Below, in pieces: positions 17,191-26,811 of a stretch of DNA of 64,000 bases. The stretch's first letter is position 1, and each line of letters begins with the position of its first letter. Source of the stretch: Jannaschia sp. GRR-S6-38. Lineage in GTDB: Bacteria; Pseudomonadota; Alphaproteobacteria; Rhodobacterales; Rhodobacteraceae. The stretch lies in assembly GCF_029853695.1 (NCBI RefSeq), contig NZ_CP122537.1, positions 1,054,001 to 1,118,000 on the forward strand. Direction: 5' to 3'. The notes under the pieces are model-generated. The model did no database searches. It saw only the letters and a list, made by a program, of their open reading frames with translations, and had not been told where the DNA came from. The translations under genes were made by a program, and so were the position numbers.

Positions 17191-18669
17191 TCACTCGGTT
17201 TCCGCATCCTCCAGCGACAGGGCGACGAAACGCGCATCGCCCGCGCGTCGGATCAGCAGCAGGAAGGATTTCTGCCCGGCTTCCCGGGCTTCCTCCACCC
17301 GCTCGGTGAGCTCGGTGATCGTCGAGACGCGGACCTGGCCCGCCTCCTCGATCAGATCGCCCGCCCGCAGGCCCTTCTCGTAGGCCGAGCTGTCGGGGTC
17401 GATATCCGACACCACCAGGCCCGAAGCGTCCGCGTCCAGACCCAGCTGCTCGCGCAGCTCGTCGGTCAGGGTGGAGACGGTCATGCCCAGCAGTTCCTGC
17501 TCGGAGGGCTCGTCGCCTTCACCATCCATCGAGGCGGGAACGGCGCGCTCGGCATCCTCGCGGCGGCCCAGCGTCACCCGAAGGGTCTGCGTCTCGCCGT
17601 CGCGGAAGACGGTCACGCGGACGGCCTCGCCCACCGGGGCGTTGCCGACGGTGCGGACCAGTTCGCGCGTGTCCTCGATCTCGATGCCGTCGAAGGACAG
17701 GATCACGTCGCGCGGCTCGATCCCCGCCTCCTTGGCGGGTCCCTCCGGCACGTCGGTGATCAGCGCGCCACGGGCGGTCTCGAGCCCCAGCGCCTCGGCC
17801 AGTTCCGGATCGACGTCCTGGATGCGGACGCCCAGCCAGCCGCGGCGGGTCTCGCCGTATTCGCGAAGCTGGCCCACGACCTGCGTGACCACGTTCGAGG
17901 ACATCGCGAAGCCGATGCCGATCGAGCCGCCGGTGGGCGACAGGATCGCGGTGTTCACGCCGATCACCTCGCCATCCATGTTGAACAGCGGACCGCCCGA
18001 ATTGCCGCGATTGATGGCAGCGTCGGTCTGGATGTAATCGTCATAGGCCCCGGAAAGCTCGCGCTCGCGCGCCGAGACGATGCCCGCCGAGACCGAGAAG
18101 CCCTGGCCCAGCGGGTTGCCCATGGCCATGACCCAGTCGCCGGTGCGCATCACGTCCGAATCGCCGAAGGGCACGAAGGGCAGCGGCTCCTCGGGCTCGA
18201 CCTTCAGAAGGGCGATGTCGGTATTGGGATCGGTGCCCACGACCTCGGCCGGAAGCTCCCCGCCCGAGTAGAACTCGATCAGGATCTCGTCGGCATTCTC
18301 GATGACGTGGTTGTTGGTGACGATATAGCCGTCCTCGGAGATCACGAAGCCGGATCCCAGCGCCGAGCCGCGGCGGCGCGGACGCTCCTGCGGGGCGCCG
18401 TCGGGGCTGTTGCGGCGGCGGAATTCCTCGAAGAAATCCTCCAGCGGATTGCCGCGGTTCGGACCGGCCGAGGCGGTGGCCACGCTGGTGTTGGTGGTGA
18501 TGTTGACCACCGAATCGGCGACCTGGTCGACCAGGTCGGCGAAGGTGTCGGGCCGCTGCTGGGCGGCGGCGCCCAGCGCCGTGGCCAGCGTCATCGCAAG
18601 GCCCAGCACCAGCGCCGTCAGCGTCCCGGTGAGACCGGATGCCCGCTGCGGATGAGTGTCTGTAAACAA
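17191..18669 (-). CDS. Do/DegP-type periplasmic serine protease, TTG start
   Basis: 492-residue periplasmic protease-chaperone for misfolded envelope proteins. A signal peptide ends near residue 36. The trypsin-like domain has His121 (TNNHVIENA), Asp151 (NTDIALLKV) and Ser224 (GNSGGPL). Two PDZ domains follow, about 265-365 and 395-485. The start is TTG at 18669: CAGGAGGG lies six bases upstream, and no ATG comes before the leader. Residues 62-100 hold an Arg/Pro-rich LA-loop-like insert. DegP and DegQ cannot be told apart by eye. It follows hflKC, a common pairing in envelope proteostasis. Confidence 0.95.
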   Translation of the reverse strand: MFTDTHPQRASGLTGTLTALVLGLAMTLATALGAAAQQRPDTFADLVDQVADSVVNITTNTSVATASAGPNRGNPLEDFFEEFRRRNSPDGAPQERPRRRGSALGSGFVISEDGYIVTNNHVIENADEILIEFYSGGELPAEVVGTDPNTDIALLKVEPEEPLPFVPFGDSDVMRTGDWVMAMGNPLGQGFSVSAGIVSARERELSGAYDDYIQTDAAINRGNSGGPLFNMDGEVIGVNTAILSPTGGSIGIGFAMSSNVVTQVVGQLREYGETRRGWLGVRIQDVDPELAEALGLETARGALITDVPEGPAKEAGIEPRDVILSFDGIEIEDTRELVRTVGNAPVGEAVRVTVFRDGETQTLRVTLGRREDAERAVPASMDGEGDEPSEQELLGMTVSTLTDELREQLGLDADASGLVVSDIDPDSSAYEKGLRAGDLIEEAGQVRVSTITELTERVEEAREAGQKSFLLLIRRAGDARFVALSLEDAETE

Positions 18670-18863
18670 GTCGTTCCCTCCTGAGATACCTGCCGCGCCC
18701 GTTTGGCGGGCGGTGTGCGTGGCATATCCGCATCAGTCCGTCGAAGATCAACGCGTCGGCCTTCACATGGGTGTGACGACCGTTCCGCGCGTAAGGCTAG
18801 GCCCGATTCCCCGGCGCGCCAAGGGCGGTCGGGGACCGCCGCGCCCCGCGGCGGAAATGCGAC

Positions 18864-18891
18864 GGGGCCGCCCCGGCGAAAGGGCGGCCCC
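18864..18891 (-). terminator. stem-loop downstream of hflC
   Basis: A 10-base perfect GC stem (18864-18873 pairing with 18882-18891) with an 8-base loop lies 35 bases after the hflC stop on the minus strand. The minus-strand sequence after it is GTCGCATTTCC, a weak T-run, so this is terminator-like and would separate hflKC from the TTG-started protease gene. The rest of the 256-base spacer holds no gene; the protease promoter should lie in it. Confidence 0.7.
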
Positions 18892-18925
18892 GCCTGTCCG
18901 ATGCCCGGTCCGTGGACCGGTGGCG

Positions 18926-19972
18926 TCAGTTGCCCGAGCCGGGCGCGACGGCCACAGTGTCGTCCGTTGCCGGCGCCGCGGGATCGTCGGTCTCGGCCTC
19001 GACGGCCTCGTCATCGGTGATCGCCTCGGGCGTGATGTCGGGCGCGGTGCCCTCGGTCACATTCCCCAGCGCCTCGCCTGCGGACGGGACCCGCTCGGGG
19101 GCGGGGCCGCCGCGATCGGACTTCAGGTAGTCGAAGAACTCCGAATCGGGCGACAGCACCATCGTCGAGTTGCTGCCCTGAAGCGCGCGCGTATAGGCCG
19201 TGAGCGAACGGTAGAACTCGAAGAATTCCGGGTCCGCGCTGAAGGCCTCGGCGAAGATGTTGTTGCGGCGGGCATCGGCCTCGCCTCGCGTGATCTCCGC
19301 CTCGCGCTGCGCTTCCGAGGTCAGCTCGACCACCGTCCGGTCGGCCTGGGCGCGGATCCGCTGCGCGGCTTCCTCGCCCCGGGCGATCTCGTCGGCGGCC
19401 TCGCGTTCACGCTCGGCCCGCATCCGCGCGAAGGTCGCGTCGAGGTTCTGCGGCGGCAGGTCGGTGCGCTTGAGGCGCACGTCGATGATCGCGAGGCCCA
19501 GGTTCTCGGCCCGCGACCGGGCGCCGGCCGCGATCCGCAGCATCAGGGTGGCGCGGTCCTCGGACAGGATCTCGTTGGAGGAGACCGAACCCAGCACCTC
19601 GCGCATCTGCGAGCGCAGGATGTCGTCGAGACGCTGCTCGGCGGCGATGATGCCGCCGCCGCTGACGGCTTCGCGGAAGCGCAGCACGTCGGCGATGCGG
19701 TAGCGCGCGAAGGCGTCGACCACCAGGCGGCGGTCATCGGCGGGCGTGACTTCGATCGGGTCGATGTCGCGCGACAGGATGCGGTCGTCGTAATAGGCGA
19801 CGTCCTGAATCAGGGGCAGCTTGAAGGCGAGGCCCGGATCCTCCTTGACCGACACGACGCGGCCGAACTGCAGCACCAGCGCCTTCTGGCGCTCGTCCAC
19901 CACGAAGATGGACGAGAAGACGCCGACCAGCACGATGGCCACGATGGGCAAAAGGAAAGCGGATCGTTTCAT
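18926..19972 (-). CDS. hflC: FtsH protease modulator HflC
   Basis: SPFH/prohibitin-domain membrane protein that with HflK forms the ring around FtsH and limits its proteolysis. A single N-terminal transmembrane helix (residues 4-22, AFLLPIVAIVLVGVFSSIF) anchors it with the SPFH domain in the periplasm: DERQKALVLQFGRVV begins the domain and DVRLKRTDLPP is a family motif. The last 50 or so residues are an acidic Ala/Thr/Asp-rich tail not needed by the fold. Its ATG overlaps the hflK stop (ATGA), so the two are coupled. Confidence 0.96.
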   Translation of the reverse strand: MKRSAFLLPIVAIVLVGVFSSIFVVDERQKALVLQFGRVVSVKEDPGLAFKLPLIQDVAYYDDRILSRDIDPIEVTPADDRRLVVDAFARYRIADVLRFREAVSGGGIIAAEQRLDDILRSQMREVLGSVSSNEILSEDRATLMLRIAAGARSRAENLGLAIIDVRLKRTDLPPQNLDATFARMRAEREREAADEIARGEEAAQRIRAQADRTVVELTSEAQREAEITRGEADARRNNIFAEAFSADPEFFEFYRSLTAYTRALQGSNSTMVLSPDSEFFDYLKSDRGGPAPERVPSAGEALGNVTEGTAPDITPEAITDDEAVEAETDDPAAPATDDTVAVAPGSGN

Positions 19973-21147
19973 CAGTTGGTTCCCCCCTGCGTGGCGCGGC
20001 CGCCCCGCAGTTCGTTGAGCGGAAGATACGGGACGATACCCTGGCCCCCGGCGCCGCCGGTGACGGCGCTGTCGACGATGATCTTGTCGACGTCGCCCAG
20101 CACCTGCTCCATCGTCTCCAGATAGAGCCGCTTGCGCGTGACATCGGGCGCGTTGGCATATTCGCCCAGAACCGCGGTGAAGCGGCTGGCCTCACCCTCG
20201 GCTTCGTTCACGACCTGGGCACGGTAGGCCTCGGCCTCCTCCAGAAGCTGGGCCGCCTCACCACGCGCGCCGGCGAGGACGCGGTTGGCATAGGCGTCGG
20301 CTTCCGATTGCAGACGGTCGCGCTGCTGCTCGGCGGCCTGCACCTCGCGGAAGGCGTCGATCACCTGCTGCGGCGGGTCGGCGCGGTCGAAGTTCACGCG
20401 CAGGATGCTCACGCCGGATTCGTAGCTGTCGAGCGTCGACTGGATCAGCTCGCGCAGGCGCTCGGCGATGATCCCGCGGTCACGGTTGAGGATCGGGGCC
20501 AGCTGCGACTGGGCCACGATCTCGCGCATCGCCGATTCGGCCACGGCGCGGATCGTCGATTCCGGGTCGCGGATGTTGAAGATGAAGGCGGCCGGGTCGG
20601 CCACGTTCCAGACGACCTGGAAGTCGATATCGACCACGTTCTCGTCGCCGGTCAGCATCAGGCCCTGCTCGTCGCGGCTGCCGCGATTGACGCCGATTGC
20701 GACCGTGCGTTCCGCGGTGACCGGGATCACCTCGGCGGTGACGACGGGCCAGGGCGCGAAGTTCAGGCCGGGCTGGCCCACCTCGCCGGTGAAATCGCCG
20801 AAGAACAGCTCGACCGAGCGCTCGTCCGGACGCACCGTGTAGAACGAGGAGAAGAGCCACAAGCCCAGCGCGACGAGGGCTGCGATGCCCACGGTGACGC
20901 GGTTGAACTCGAACCCGTTGCCGCCGCCGCCGCCGCCCGGGCCGCGATTGCCGCCGCCCCGACCGCCCATCAGGACGCGGAGCTGGTCCTGCCCCTTCTT
21001 CATCAGCTGGTCGATCTCGGGGATGTTGCCGCCCCCTTGTCCACCACGCTCCGGGGGCCGGCGCCCGCCGTTCGGCCGGTCGCCGCCGCCGCGGTCATCG
21101 CCGCCTGAACTTCCTCCGCCCCCCCAGGGGCCGCCAGATCCTGCCAT
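19972..21147 (-). CDS. hflK: FtsH protease modulator HflK
   Basis: Partner of HflC in the periplasmic SPFH ring on FtsH. The N-terminal 80 residues are a cytoplasmic Gly/Arg/Pro low-complexity segment with NIPEIDQLMKKGQDQLRVLM, a conserved HflK helix; then a transmembrane helix at about 86-106 and the SPFH domain from YTVRPDERSVELFFG. QAAEQQRDRLQSEADAYANRV is the long helical coil. The start at 21147 follows AGAGGGA. Translationally coupled to hflC by a 1-base overlap. Confidence 0.96.
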   Translation of the reverse strand: MAGSGGPWGGGGSSGGDDRGGGDRPNGGRRPPERGGQGGGNIPEIDQLMKKGQDQLRVLMGGRGGGNRGPGGGGGGNGFEFNRVTVGIAALVALGLWLFSSFYTVRPDERSVELFFGDFTGEVGQPGLNFAPWPVVTAEVIPVTAERTVAIGVNRGSRDEQGLMLTGDENVVDIDFQVVWNVADPAAFIFNIRDPESTIRAVAESAMREIVAQSQLAPILNRDRGIIAERLRELIQSTLDSYESGVSILRVNFDRADPPQQVIDAFREVQAAEQQRDRLQSEADAYANRVLAGARGEAAQLLEEAEAYRAQVVNEAEGEASRFTAVLGEYANAPDVTRKRLYLETMEQVLGDVDKIIVDSAVTGGAGGQGIVPYLPLNELRGGRATQGGTN

Positions 21148-21216
21148 CAGGATTCCCTCTCTTTCGAAATCTTCGGTGTGCGTTGGTATTCCAGATTGGC
21201 CCTCGCGACCCGCATA

Positions 21217-22575
21217 TCAAGCGAGCTCGCGGACCGGTTCCTTGAGCGTGACCAGTTCCTCGGCCATTGTCGGGTGCACAGCGCATGTACGGTCGAAGTC
21301 ATCCTTTGTCGCGCCCATCTTCAAGGCGACTGCGACGAATTGGATCATCTCGCCCGCGCCCGGCCCCACGATGTGGACCCCCAGCACCTTGTTGGTTTCC
21401 TTCGAGACCAGCATCTTGAACAGCACCCGCTCGTCCTCGCCGGCGAAGGCCTGGCGCATCGGGCGGAAGGCCGTGGCGTAGACCAGCGTCGGTTCCTGCT
21501 CCTCGGCCTCCTCCTCGGTCAGGCCCACCGTGCCCATCTCGGGCTGCGTGAAGGTGGCCGTCGCGATCAGGTCGTAATCCATCGCCGTCTTCTCGCCGCC
21601 GAACACCGTGCGGTGAAAGGCCACGCCCTCGCGGATCGCGACGGGCGTCAGTTCGGCCTTCCCGATCACGTCGCCGATGGCGAAGATCGAGGGCACCGAG
21701 CTCTGGCCGTATTCATCGACCACGATCGCCCCCTGCCGGTTGAGCTCGACCCCGATCTCCTCCAGCCCCAGGCCCCGCGTGTTGGGCTTGCGGCCCGTCG
21801 CCCAGAGCAGGCAGTCGAACGTGTCCTCGTGCCCGTTCGAGCCCTTCACCCAGATCTTGCCGTCACGCGCTTCCATGGCGGTCGGGGCGCAGCCGGTGTG
21901 AATCTTGATGCCGCGGGCCTGCATGCAATCCGCGACATGGCCGCGCGCCTCGTCGTCGAAGCCGCGCAGGATCTGCGCCTTGCGGATGAACATCGTGACG
22001 TCGACGCCCAGCCCGTTCATCACCCCGGCGAATTCGCAGCCGATATAGCCGCCGCCCACGATCAGCATCTTCTCGGGCAGCTTGTCCAGGTCGAAGATAT
22101 CGTCCGAGACGATGCCCAGCTCGGCATTCTCGATCGGCGGCGTGACCGGGTGGCCGCCCGCGGCGATCAGGATGTGCTTGGCGGTCTTCGTGCTGCCGTC
22201 GGCCAGCTCGACCGTATGCGCGTCCTTCAGCACGGCGCGGGTCTTGAGGATCTCGACCCCCGCGGCCTCCGCATTCTTCTCGTAGAGCCCCTCCAGCCGC
22301 GACAGCTCCGCGTGCATGTGGTCGCGGAACCGCTCCCAGTGGAAGCCGCCGCTTTCCACGTCCCAGCCGAAATTGCGCGCCATCTGGAAATCGGGGGTGA
22401 ACTCGCTGGCGAAGACCATCAGCTTCTTGGGCACGCAGCCGCGGATCACGCAGGTGCCGCCCATCCGGCTCTCCTCGGCCAGCGCGACCTTGTGCCCGTC
22501 CTGCGCCGTCAGCCGGGCCGCCCGCACCCCGCCGGAGCCGCCGCCGATGACGAAAAGGTCGTAGTCGAATGTCAT
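21217..22575 (-). CDS. gor: glutathione-disulfide reductase
   Basis: FAD-dependent, NADPH-dependent reductase that keeps glutathione reduced. Residues 8-14 hold the FAD-binding VIGGGSG. The redox-active disulfide is Cys42/Cys47 in GGTCVIRGCVPKK. A second Rossmann motif (VGGGYIGCEFAGV) binds NADPH, and the C-terminal HPTMAEE carries the catalytic His-Glu pair. GRKPNT near residue 262 is characteristic of the glutathione reductase group. The 452-residue length is normal. Between this gene and rpiA lie 109 bases with no visible signal. Confidence 0.96.
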   Translation of the reverse strand: MTFDYDLFVIGGGSGGVRAARLTAQDGHKVALAEESRMGGTCVIRGCVPKKLMVFASEFTPDFQMARNFGWDVESGGFHWERFRDHMHAELSRLEGLYEKNAEAAGVEILKTRAVLKDAHTVELADGSTKTAKHILIAAGGHPVTPPIENAELGIVSDDIFDLDKLPEKMLIVGGGYIGCEFAGVMNGLGVDVTMFIRKAQILRGFDDEARGHVADCMQARGIKIHTGCAPTAMEARDGKIWVKGSNGHEDTFDCLLWATGRKPNTRGLGLEEIGVELNRQGAIVVDEYGQSSVPSIFAIGDVIGKAELTPVAIREGVAFHRTVFGGEKTAMDYDLIATATFTQPEMGTVGLTEEEAEEQEPTLVYATAFRPMRQAFAGEDERVLFKMLVSKETNKVLGVHIVGPGAGEMIQFVAVALKMGATKDDFDRTCAVHPTMAEELVTLKEPVRELA

Positions 22576-22684
22576 GGATCGTCCTTTCCGGCCCGCGGGC
22601 CGCTTGGTCTTCTCGCTCCCGCCGCGGTCGCCGGATGCGGCGCGGGGGCGCCGGGCGCAACGCGGCAGGACGGCGCGGGTTTCG

Positions 22685-23473
22685 TCAGTCCGCGATATCC
22701 ACGAACAGGTTGTCGTCCTCGCGGATGTCGACCGTCTCGTGGGTGACGGTGCCGGTGTTGATGTCGCGCACCTCGACCGTGCCGTCGGACGCGCCCACCA
22801 CGACCACGTCGCAGATGTCGAGGAACAGGCCGTTCTCGACCACGCCGGGGATCTGGTTGAGCACCAGCGACAGCTGGCGCGGGTTGCCGATGCGGCGCAG
22901 GTGCAGATCGAGGATCAGATTGCCCTCGTCGGTGCGGAAGGGCGCATCGCGGTTGAGCCGCAGCGTGACCGAGCGCCCCGCCACATCCATGCCGATCAGG
23001 CTCTCCTCGATCAGCGCCTTGGTGGTCTGCCAGCCGAAGGGGATCACCTCGACCGGCAGGGGGAAGGCGCCCAGGTGATCGACCTGCTTCGAGGCGTCCG
23101 TGATCACCACCATCATGTCCGACGCGGTGGCCACGATCTTTTCCTGCAGAAGCGCCCCGCCGCCGCCCTTGACCAGGCTCAGGTCGGTGTCGAACTCGTC
23201 CGCGCCGTCGATGGTCAGGTCCAGCCATTTGGCGTCTTCCAGCGTCGCCACCGGCACGCCGCATTGCCGCGCCAGCTCGGCGGTGCGCGACGAGGTCGGC
23301 ACGCCGGTCACCTTCAGCCCGTCCTGGCGCACCATCTCGCCCAGCGCGCGCACCATCCAGGCGGCGGTCGATCCGGTGCCCAGCCCGATCCGCATCCCGT
23401 CCTGCACGTAATCGAGCGCGCGACGGGCCGAGACGTATTTCGCCATGTCGATCGGGTTGGGTCGGGCGGCCAT
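22685..23473 (-). CDS. rpiA: ribose-5-phosphate isomerase A
   Basis: Interconverts ribose 5-phosphate and ribulose 5-phosphate in the pentose phosphate pathway. Signature segments are IGLGTGSTAAWM (phosphate loop), TIDGADEFD, and KGGGGALLQEKI, where the Asp and Lys residues form the catalytic site. 262 residues, slightly longer than E. coli RpiA. ATG at 23473 is preceded by AGAGGA; an in-frame TTG at 23491 would add six residues and lacks a site. Likely cotranscribed with the thiamine pyrophosphokinase upstream. Confidence 0.97.
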   Translation of the reverse strand: MAARPNPIDMAKYVSARRALDYVQDGMRIGLGTGSTAAWMVRALGEMVRQDGLKVTGVPTSSRTAELARQCGVPVATLEDAKWLDLTIDGADEFDTDLSLVKGGGGALLQEKIVATASDMMVVITDASKQVDHLGAFPLPVEVIPFGWQTTKALIEESLIGMDVAGRSVTLRLNRDAPFRTDEGNLILDLHLRRIGNPRQLSLVLNQIPGVVENGLFLDICDVVVVGASDGTVEVRDINTGTVTHETVDIREDDNLFVDIAD

Positions 23474-23505
23474 CCAGGGGTCCTCTCGCAAGGGGTCGTG
23501 GGGGC

Positions 23506-24195
23506 TTATAGCGGTGGCGGCGCGGCGCGGCGAGGGGCGATTTCCAGCGCCTCCAGCAGCACCGCCAGGGCGTCCAGCGGCACCGTCAGGACCCAGGGCC
23601 CGCCCTCGAGCGCCAGCCGCACCGGGCCTGTCACCTGGTTCGAGGTGCCGACGCGGCCCGCCGGGTCGAAGGCGATTCCGTCGAGCGGCCAGCGCAGCCC
23701 CTCCGACCGCCCCCGCCCCGCCCCCATCGGCCAGAGCGACAGCCGCGTGCCGGGCGCGGGCGCCAGCGCCATCCGGTCGGGCGCCACGCAGATCGCCTCC
23801 GCATCGCTGAGCAGAAGGATCGGCTCGCGTCGGCGGCCCATCTCGGACAGGCAGGCGAGGAAATGGTCGGCCCGCGCGCCAACGAAGCCCACGCCGAGGG
23901 TGAAATCGGCCGATCCGGTGCGCAGCGCCTTGGCGAAATCGGTGCTGTCCTGCTCGGCGATGGGCTCCAGCCGGTCGGCGAAGGCCGCGCGCGCCGCCTC
24001 CGAGATCGAGTCCATGTCGCCCACGACCCGTTCGGGCCAGAGCCCGGCCCGCAGGATCGCGTCCGCACCGCTGTCGACAGCCACCAGCCGGGGGGCGTAT
24101 GTTAAGGCCGTCTCAAGAACCCGCGTGCTAGCCGGCGCCCCACCCACCAGTGTCTGGCCGGCGAAGCGGGTGCGGATTGCGTCTGAATTTGGCAA
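23506..24195 (-). CDS. thiamine pyrophosphokinase (thiamine diphosphokinase)
   Basis: Converts thiamine plus ATP to thiamine pyrophosphate. Recognised from VDSGADAILRAGLWPERVVGDMDSIS, in which the GDMDS and an acidic cluster bind the nucleotide and metal, then DSTDFAKAL and GARADHFLA, the family order. About 229 residues from the TTG at 24195, which follows GAGGG at a good spacing and puts 17 residues before the first GG. Longer in-frame starts exist (GTG at 24237, TTG at 24294), so the start is uncertain. Divergent from the large acidic-protein gene across a visibly AT-richer stretch (24181-24300). Confidence 0.85.
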   Translation of the reverse strand: MPNSDAIRTRFAGQTLVGGAPASTRVLETALTYAPRLVAVDSGADAILRAGLWPERVVGDMDSISEAARAAFADRLEPIAEQDSTDFAKALRTGSADFTLGVGFVGARADHFLACLSEMGRRREPILLLSDAEAICVAPDRMALAPAPGTRLSLWPMGAGRGRSEGLRWPLDGIAFDPAGRVGTSNQVTGPVRLALEGGPWVLTVPLDALAVLLEALEIAPRRAAPPPL

Positions 24196-24317
24196 AAATC
24201 CGCCCTCGAATTCGTCAAAAGGTCCCGGGACGGGCACGATTTGACTGGAATCATCCTGTTTTGTGCATGGTGTAGTGAAACAGGTTTCCCGCAAGGGAAG
24301 AAAGCGATGGTGCTGCG

Positions 24318-26780
24318 ATGGTCCCTGCCAACAAGATTCTGACGGTTGCCTACGGCACCTTCTCCTGCACGCTGGAGGGGTTCGACGATCCCTTCTCGAC
24401 GATGACCGACATCGCGGAGTATTTCCGTGACCTCGCCGCCGAGGACCGGTTCTTCGGGGCCGAACCGCCGACCCCCGACATGGCCACCCTGCGCCTGATC
24501 GCCGAGGCCCGCGCCAATCGCGCCGTGGTCGCCCAGCCCGAGGATGGCGGCGTTGTCCTGCGCCCCAGCGCCGCCGCGATGCCGGAAGAGACCGCTGCGG
24601 AGGAGTCGCCGCAGGTCGACGCCGTGGCCGCCGCCGCGTCCCAGCCGGAGGAGGAGATCACCATCGCCGAACCCTCCGCCGCGGACGCCCCGCAGGAGGC
24701 CGCCGCGATCGCCGAGACGCCCGCCATCGCATCCGAGCCGGAGGCCGAGGCCACGCCCGAGATCGCCGCGCAGCCGGAGACGGCCGATGCGGACGAGGAC
24801 GTCGCCACCGCCGAGACCGAGCTGGCCGCCGAGGCGGAGATTTCTGTCGAGGACGAGCTTCCTCTGGAGGACGAGGCAGAGCTGCCCGTCGAGGACGACA
24901 CCAGCGGCGAGGCGGATGACGGCAGCGTCGCCGCCAAGCTCGCCCGCATCCGCGGCGTTGTCGAAGCCGACCGCCGCGCCGCCGACGTGTCCATCGACGA
25001 GACCGTCGACGAAACCGACAGCCTGGAGGAGGACGCCTTCGACGCCGAGCCGCCGATGGCCGACGACACGCTGGTCGCCGCCTTCGCGCAGGACGCGCTG
25101 GAAGACGAACCCGTCGCCGAGACGCATCTCGCCGAGGACACGATCGACAGCGACATCGCCGCGATGATGGGCGGCGGCGCCCTCGACGCGCCGATCGACG
25201 GACCGACGGCCGTGCCCCCGGCGACGCTCGAGACGGAGGCCGTGGCCGAAGACACCGCGCCCGAGGAGATCGCGGCCGAAGCCACGTCGTCGGACATCGA
25301 TGTGCAGGAGCCCGACGAGGCCGAGCCCATCGCGGCCGACGACGCCTCGGACGAGGTCGACGAAGCGGAGGCCAGCATCGCCGACGACGCCTCGGATGAG
25401 GCCGAGACGGTCGAAGTTGCGGCCGATGAGGCCGAGGCGGAGCGCCCCGAGCCGCGGCGCCAGCGCCGCATCCGCGTGCGCCGCATGCGCCGCGCCGCGC
25501 TGGGCACCGCGGCCGAGGCGGAGGCGACCGAAGCCGCGTCCGACAGCCTGCTCGAGGACGACGAGGCGGCGCTGATGTCCGAACTGGCCGCGATCGAGGC
25601 CGGCCTGGGCCAGGCCGCCCCCGCCACCCCCGAACCCGAATTGCCCGAGGCGAGCGCCGACGAGGATGACGACCTGATGGCCGAACTCGCCGCGATCCGG
25701 GCGGAAGCGACCGACGGCGCCGATGCGGAGATCACGGCCGAGGCCGCGACGGACGCGCCCGAAGCCTTCGAGGTCGCCGACACCGCGCTCGAGACCGAGG
25801 AGGAGGCCGCGCCCGAGCCGCTGCGCGCGCAGGACGTGGCCGAAACGGAGACCGAGGCCGAGACCCCGGCCGAGCCCGAGGACGCCGCCACCCCCGAGGT
25901 CGTGGACGCCGAAGAGCCGGCCACCGAGGCGGAAGAGGCGCCCTTCGCGACCGCTGAAATCGATGCCGCCGAAGACGATGCCGAAGCCCCGGTCGACACC
26001 TTCGCCGACACGCCGGCCGCCGAGGCGCCGGTCGCGGCCGACACCGCCGCGGAGGAGCCCAAGCGCGCTGCGCCCGCCGACCAGGACATGGAGCGTCTCT
26101 TCGCCGCGACCGACAGCCGCCTGTCGGGCGAGGACACCTCGCGCCGCCATGCCAATATCTCGCATCTGAAGGCCGCCGTGGCCGCGCGCCGCGCCGACAG
26201 CACGATGGAGCCGCGCCGCTCCGACGAGAGCGGCGCCTATCGCGAGGATCTCGCCAACACGGTGCGCCCGCGCCGCGCCGCCCCGCCCGCCGAGGCGCGC
26301 ACGCCGCGCCCAGAGCGCACCGAGCGTCCCGCGCCGTTGATGCTGGTTTCCGAACAGCGCGTGGGCGACGCGGAGGCGCCGGTCGCGCCGGTGCAGCCGC
26401 GCCGCGCCGCGCGCCTGTCGGAGGCCGAGACCCGCGAGGAGAACATGCTGCGCGAGTCCGGATCCCGCGGCCCGTCGCCGCGCGCCGCCGACGCGCAGGA
26501 TTTCGAGGAATTCGCCGCCGCCCGCGGCGCGGTCGACCTGCCCGACATCCTGCAGGCCGCCGCGGTCTACGCCGCCGAAGTGATGGGCCAGGAGAGCTTC
26601 TCGCGCCCGCGCCTGCTGCATCTCGCCGCCGAGGCGGTGGACGATCTAAGCCGCGAAGACGGGCTGCGCGGCTTCGGCCAGCTGCTGCGCGACGGCACGA
26701 TCCGCAAGGTCAGCCGCGGCGAATTCGCCCTGGGCGACGCCCCGCGCCTGCCCGAGGATGCCGCCCGCCGCACCGGCTGA
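24318..26780 (+). CDS. 820-residue acidic Ala/Glu/Asp-rich protein, unknown function
   Basis: Unknown role. An N-terminal block of about 60 residues (AYGTFSCTLEGFDDPF, TMTDIAEYFRDLAAEDRFFG) looks like a small folded domain. Residues 80 to about 640 are acidic low complexity, dominated by Ala, Glu and Asp, with an Arg-rich patch near 375-395 (EPRRQRRIRVRRMRRAAL) and Asp-Leu-containing LMSELAAIEAGL and LMAELAAIRAEA repeats. Residues 590-720 are less acidic and Arg-rich. The C-terminal 94 residues (DLPDILQAAAVYAAEVMGQESFSRP onward) form a second helical domain. No signal or membrane segment. I recognise similar proteins in Rhodobacterales only by the ends. Confidence 0.75.
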   Translation: MVPANKILTVAYGTFSCTLEGFDDPFSTMTDIAEYFRDLAAEDRFFGAEPPTPDMATLRLIAEARANRAVVAQPEDGGVVLRPSAAAMPEETAAEESPQVDAVAAAASQPEEEITIAEPSAADAPQEAAAIAETPAIASEPEAEATPEIAAQPETADADEDVATAETELAAEAEISVEDELPLEDEAELPVEDDTSGEADDGSVAAKLARIRGVVEADRRAADVSIDETVDETDSLEEDAFDAEPPMADDTLVAAFAQDALEDEPVAETHLAEDTIDSDIAAMMGGGALDAPIDGPTAVPPATLETEAVAEDTAPEEIAAEATSSDIDVQEPDEAEPIAADDASDEVDEAEASIADDASDEAETVEVAADEAEAERPEPRRQRRIRVRRMRRAALGTAAEAEATEAASDSLLEDDEAALMSELAAIEAGLGQAAPATPEPELPEASADEDDDLMAELAAIRAEATDGADAEITAEAATDAPEAFEVADTALETEEEAAPEPLRAQDVAETETEAETPAEPEDAATPEVVDAEEPATEAEEAPFATAEIDAAEDDAEAPVDTFADTPAAEAPVAADTAAEEPKRAAPADQDMERLFAATDSRLSGEDTSRRHANISHLKAAVAARRADSTMEPRRSDESGAYREDLANTVRPRRAAPPAEARTPRPERTERPAPLMLVSEQRVGDAEAPVAPVQPRRAARLSEAETREENMLRESGSRGPSPRAADAQDFEEFAAARGAVDLPDILQAAAVYAAEVMGQESFSRPRLLHLAAEAVDDLSREDGLRGFGQLLRDGTIRKVSRGEFALGDAPRLPEDAARRTG

Positions 26781-26811
26781 CCGCTGTCCCGCCGCGCCCG
26801 GGCCCCATCGA

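Noticed and set aside
24102..26621. 839-codon minus-strand frame across the acidic-protein gene
   Set aside because: Its composition is the antisense of the Ala/Glu/Asp repeats; no conserved motif, and the plus frame has conserved end domains.
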